Assembly (NCBI GenBank): GCA_934454845.1
Contig: CAKSGV010000013.1
Location: 1 to 56,169, forward strand
Reading direction: 5' to 3'
DNA from: an uncultured Eubacteriales bacterium
Lineage (GTDB): Bacteria > Bacillota > Clostridia > Oscillospirales > Acutalibacteraceae
DNA: 56,169 bases
In this document: positions 53,852 through 56,169 of the stretch, piece by piece
Layout of the letters: every line of letters starts with the position of its first letter
How positions within the stretch are numbered: position 1 is the stretch's first letter
Notes under the pieces: model-generated
Database searches by the model: none
What the model saw: only the letters and a program-made list of their open reading frames with translations
Told to the model about the DNA's origin: nothing
Translations under genes and position numbers: made by a program

Positions 53852-53965
53852 CTCACGGCGTTAGCAAAATCGAAGATTTTGACGCCTGAGAGAACATTGA
53901 AACACAAAAGAAAAATTCCTTTGGAATTTTAATCGGTTTCACCGATACTCGGAGCTAAAGCTCCG
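53852..53965 (+). repeat. Tandem array of four perfect hairpins
   Basis: Four inverted repeats follow one another. The first, 53852-53890, has stems CTCA/TGAG, GGCGT/ACGCC and CAAAATC/GATTTTG with loop GAA. The second, 53912-53930, is AAAATTCC/GGAATTTT with loop TTT. The third, 53932-53946, is ATCGGT/ACCGAT with loop TTC. The fourth, 53950-53965, is CGGAGCT/AGCTCCG with loop AA. No T-run or reading frame is associated. Together with the flanking 11-bp direct repeat it looks like a small inserted, non-coding mobile or structured RNA element in the leader of the U32 gene. Confidence 0.65.
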
Positions 53966-53969
53966 GCTT

Positions 53970-53980
53970 TATGTTATAAT
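53970..53980 (+). repeat. Direct repeat copy 2 flanking the hairpin array
   Basis: TATGTTATAAT, identical to 53838-53848. It lies 28 bases before the U32 ATG. Confidence 0.7.
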
Positions 53981-54008
53981 CAGAAAAAATCCTTACGGAG
54001 GGTTAAAA

Positions 54009-56063
54009 ATGTTTAAAAAAAGACCGGAAGTGCTTTCTCCGGCAGGCTCCGAAGAAAGCCTTGCCGCGGCGGTATTGACCGGTGCAGACGCGATATATCT
54101 CGGAGCGAAAGATTTCAGCGCAAGAAGAAATGCGGATAACTTTGATGATTTCCAGTTTGAAAAAGCTATAGATTACTGCCATGAAAGAAATGTTAAAGCG
54201 TATCTAACTCTTAACACAATGATAAAATCAAAAGAATTGTCTTCAGCGTTTGACACGGCAAAGAAAGCTTATAAATTCGGAGCTGACGCGCTTATCATCT
54301 CCGATTTGGGACTCGCGGATATTTTAAGAAGAGAAATACCCGGATTTGAGCTTCACGCTTCAACTCAGTTGTCGGTGCACTCCTCTGCCGCGCTTGAAAT
54401 ATTAAAAGAAAAAGGCTTTAAAAGGGTTGTGGCAGCAAGAGAAATGAGCAAAAATGACCTTGCCGAATTCTGCAAAAAAGCAGACGAGCTTGATATCGAA
54501 ACGGAAGTATTTGTCCACGGTGCTCTATGCATGAGTGTTTCGGGGCAATGCCTGATGTCTTCTATGCTCGGAGGAAGAAGCGGCAACAGAGGACTTTGCG
54601 CAGGCCCTTGCAGACTTCCGTTTTCAGCTTCCGATGACAGATCAAGGCACGATCTAAGCCTTAAAGACCTGAGCCTTATAGACCATATAGAAGAGTTAAG
54701 CAAAATGGGAGTTAGCTCCCTTAAAATAGAGGGCAGAATGAAACGACCCGAATATGTCGCCGCAGCAACGGCGGTCTGCAGAACAAGAGCAGACGGCGGC
54801 TGCAATAAAGAGCTTGAAAGTGACCTTAAAAAAATATTTTCGCGCTCCGGCTTTACCGACGGATATTTTAAAGGCGAAAAAGGCAAAGAAATGTTCGGAA
54901 TAAGAACAAAGGAAGATGTTATTTCTTCCTCGGAGGCAATTAAAAAAATTCACGGACTTTACAGAAAAGAGAGAAATTCCGTTGGGGTTGATATCACTTT
55001 TAAAGCCACTGCCAATAAACCCTGCGAAAGTTCTATGTCCGACGGAAAATTCACCGTGACAAAGTCAGGACCCGCTCCGCAAAAAGCAATAAGCAAAGCG
55101 CTGACCGTTTCGGATATTAAAGAGAGTTTTAAAAAGCTCGGCTCCACGCCCTACTTTTTAAACAATTCGAACATTAAAATCGACGAAAATATTTTTATTC
55201 CGAGCAAAGATCTAAACGAGATCAGAAGAAGTCTTTGCGAAAGCTTAAGCAAAAAAAGAATACAGGATAAAAAGAATGTTGTAAATGCAGTTTATAATTA
55301 TGATAAAAGTATTGTTAAAAACCATAACATAAACAAAGAAATTATACTTAAAATTCCCGATATAAAGCGCATTCCCGTTAACACCGATGATATTTTCGGA
55401 ATAATTCTCCCGCTTAAAAGCAGACCGGAAAGATCTTACCATAACACAAAACTAATAGCCGAAATCCCACGGCTTATAACTGACGAAAATGCAGTACTAA
55501 ATGAGCTGAAAGTTATGAAAAACAACGGATTTTCATATGCTTTTTGCTCGGAGCTTTCCGCAATAGCCTTATCAAAGAAAGCAGGACTTAAACCGATTGG
55601 TGCGCCCGCGCTAAATATCTGCAATTACGAGTCGGTAAGAGAGTTTGAAAAGACAGGCGTTAGTATCATTTTTGTTTCCGCAGAGATACAGGCCGAAGAA
55701 ATACCACTTTTAAAGAGCGAGAACTTAGGCTGTTTTGCTTACGGCAGACTCCCCTTGATGGTAACGGCAAACTGCCCTGTAAATAATTCCACAGATTGCT
55801 CGGTATGCAAAAAAAACGGAGCTGTTAAAGACAGAATGGGAATAAGCTTCCCTGTTTCCTGTAAAAACGGATACTGTGAGATTTTAAATTCAAAGGTCAC
55901 TTATCTTGCAGACAGGTTAACCGAATTAAATGTTAAGTATCTTCTTTTCAGCTTTGAAACAGAGAGCAAAAAAGAAATAGAAGAAATAGTGCAAAAATAT
56001 AAATCGGGTTTTGAACCCGACGGCGATTATACAAGAGGCCTCTATTTCAGAAATTTATTATAA
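54009..56063 (+). CDS. U32 family peptidase / RNA hydroxylation protein with DUF3656-like region
   Basis: The 684-residue protein has the U32 domain first: RPEVLSPAGSEESLAAAVLTGADAIYLG, FVHGALCMSVSGQCLMSS and the cysteines of RGLCAGPCRLPF, which in this family bind iron-sulfur. KIEGRMKRPEYVA follows. The central and C-terminal parts fit the long form with a DUF3656-type insertion. Characterised relatives (RlhA, TrhP) act in hydroxylation of 23S rRNA C2501 or tRNA U34; classic collagenase activity is doubtful. More Cys near CPVNNSTDCSVCKK may add a cluster. CGGAGG precedes the ATG. It is divergent from rpoBC. Confidence 0.9.
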   Translation: MFKKRPEVLSPAGSEESLAAAVLTGADAIYLGAKDFSARRNADNFDDFQFEKAIDYCHERNVKAYLTLNTMIKSKELSSAFDTAKKAYKFGADALIISDLGLADILRREIPGFELHASTQLSVHSSAALEILKEKGFKRVVAAREMSKNDLAEFCKKADELDIETEVFVHGALCMSVSGQCLMSSMLGGRSGNRGLCAGPCRLPFSASDDRSRHDLSLKDLSLIDHIEELSKMGVSSLKIEGRMKRPEYVAAATAVCRTRADGGCNKELESDLKKIFSRSGFTDGYFKGEKGKEMFGIRTKEDVISSSEAIKKIHGLYRKERNSVGVDITFKATANKPCESSMSDGKFTVTKSGPAPQKAISKALTVSDIKESFKKLGSTPYFLNNSNIKIDENIFIPSKDLNEIRRSLCESLSKKRIQDKKNVVNAVYNYDKSIVKNHNINKEIILKIPDIKRIPVNTDDIFGIILPLKSRPERSYHNTKLIAEIPRLITDENAVLNELKVMKNNGFSYAFCSELSAIALSKKAGLKPIGAPALNICNYESVREFEKTGVSIIFVSAEIQAEEIPLLKSENLGCFAYGRLPLMVTANCPVNNSTDCSVCKKNGAVKDRMGISFPVSCKNGYCEILNSKVTYLADRLTELNVKYLLFSFETESKKEIEEIVQKYKSGFEPDGDYTRGLYFRNLL

Positions 56064-56072
56064 GCATAGAAA

Positions 56073-56096
56073 AAACCGCTTTAATAAAAGCGGTTT
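56073..56096 (+). terminator. First hairpin after the U32 gene
   Basis: AAACCGCTTT (56073-56082) pairs with AAAGCGGTTT (56087-56096), loop AATA. The T-run after it is short. Confidence 0.6.
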
Positions 56097-56106
56097 CAGA
56101 CAGTAG

Positions 56107-56139
56107 ACAAAGTCCTCAGCAAGAGGGCTTTGTTTTTTT
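56107..56139 (+). terminator. Strong terminator after the U32 gene
   Basis: ACAAAG and CCTC pair with GAGG and CTTTGT around one T-G pair (56107-56133), followed by a run of Ts. It is the second hairpin in tandem and the better terminator. Confidence 0.8.
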
Positions 56140-56169
56140 GCAAAGAAAGAGAAAATCATCGAAAAAAGG

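Noticed and set aside
53852..53965. CRISPR array
   Set aside because: The hairpins differ in sequence and spacing, and there are no repeated units with spacers.
54365..54886. 173-residue minus-strand frame inside the U32 gene
   Set aside because: Serine- and leucine-rich shadow of a conserved coding region, with no start signals.

Overview
The window looks like chromosome of an anaerobic, endospore-forming low-GC Firmicute (class Clostridia, most like the Ruminococcaceae/Oscillospiraceae). Support for this comes from AddAB instead of RecBCD, a SpoIVB peptidase, a PdaB-like deacetylase, a GerA-family germination subunit, a sigma-H-like factor, DegV proteins and strong GGAGG ribosome-binding sites with several TTG starts. 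Most of it is housekeeping. I see no CRISPR array, transposase, integrase, prophage or toxin-antitoxin module.

Left part (1-20.8 kb): degV; a tRNA-Thr(CGT) lying head-on with a small XRE regulator; addB-addA; uvrC-ppiB-rmlA-glycosyltransferase; a small lipoprotein facing a ribbon-helix-helix protein; rpsT; and a minus-strand operon ymfF-ymfH-lgt-folD-(membrane lipoprotein)-gerA-type gene in which reading frames overlap or nearly touch.

Middle (20.8-36.1 kb): divergently, nrdR-gltX-glnS-nif3 then pdaB on the plus strand; a second degV; a small alarmone synthetase followed by nadE; an OmpR-type two-component system followed by htrA and spoIVB; and a sigma-H-like gene followed by a tRNA-like sequence and a zinc-ribbon protein.

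Right part (36.3-56.2 kb): phosphoglucomutase converging on a deoC-deoD-cdd-pdp nucleoside salvage operon; a GntR(YtrA)-ABC-permease operon with a readable promoter and operator; a 56-residue membrane protein and cardiolipin synthase; rpoB-rpoC as an isolated pair behind a perfect consensus promoter; and a divergent U32 peptidase/RNA-hydroxylation gene.

The most unusual signals are non-coding: (1) a tandem array of perfect small-loop hairpins before the U32 gene, flanked by an 11-bp direct repeat that duplicates the -10 box; (2) a degenerate tRNA-like sequence (GCA in an 8-nt loop, U73) between the sigma gene and the cysteine-rich zinc-ribbon gene; (3) a putative 115-nt small RNA with its own promoter and terminator next to tRNA-Thr; (4) an rpoB leader with two mutually exclusive hairpins. 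All functional readings come from sequence inspection alone; no database search was run.
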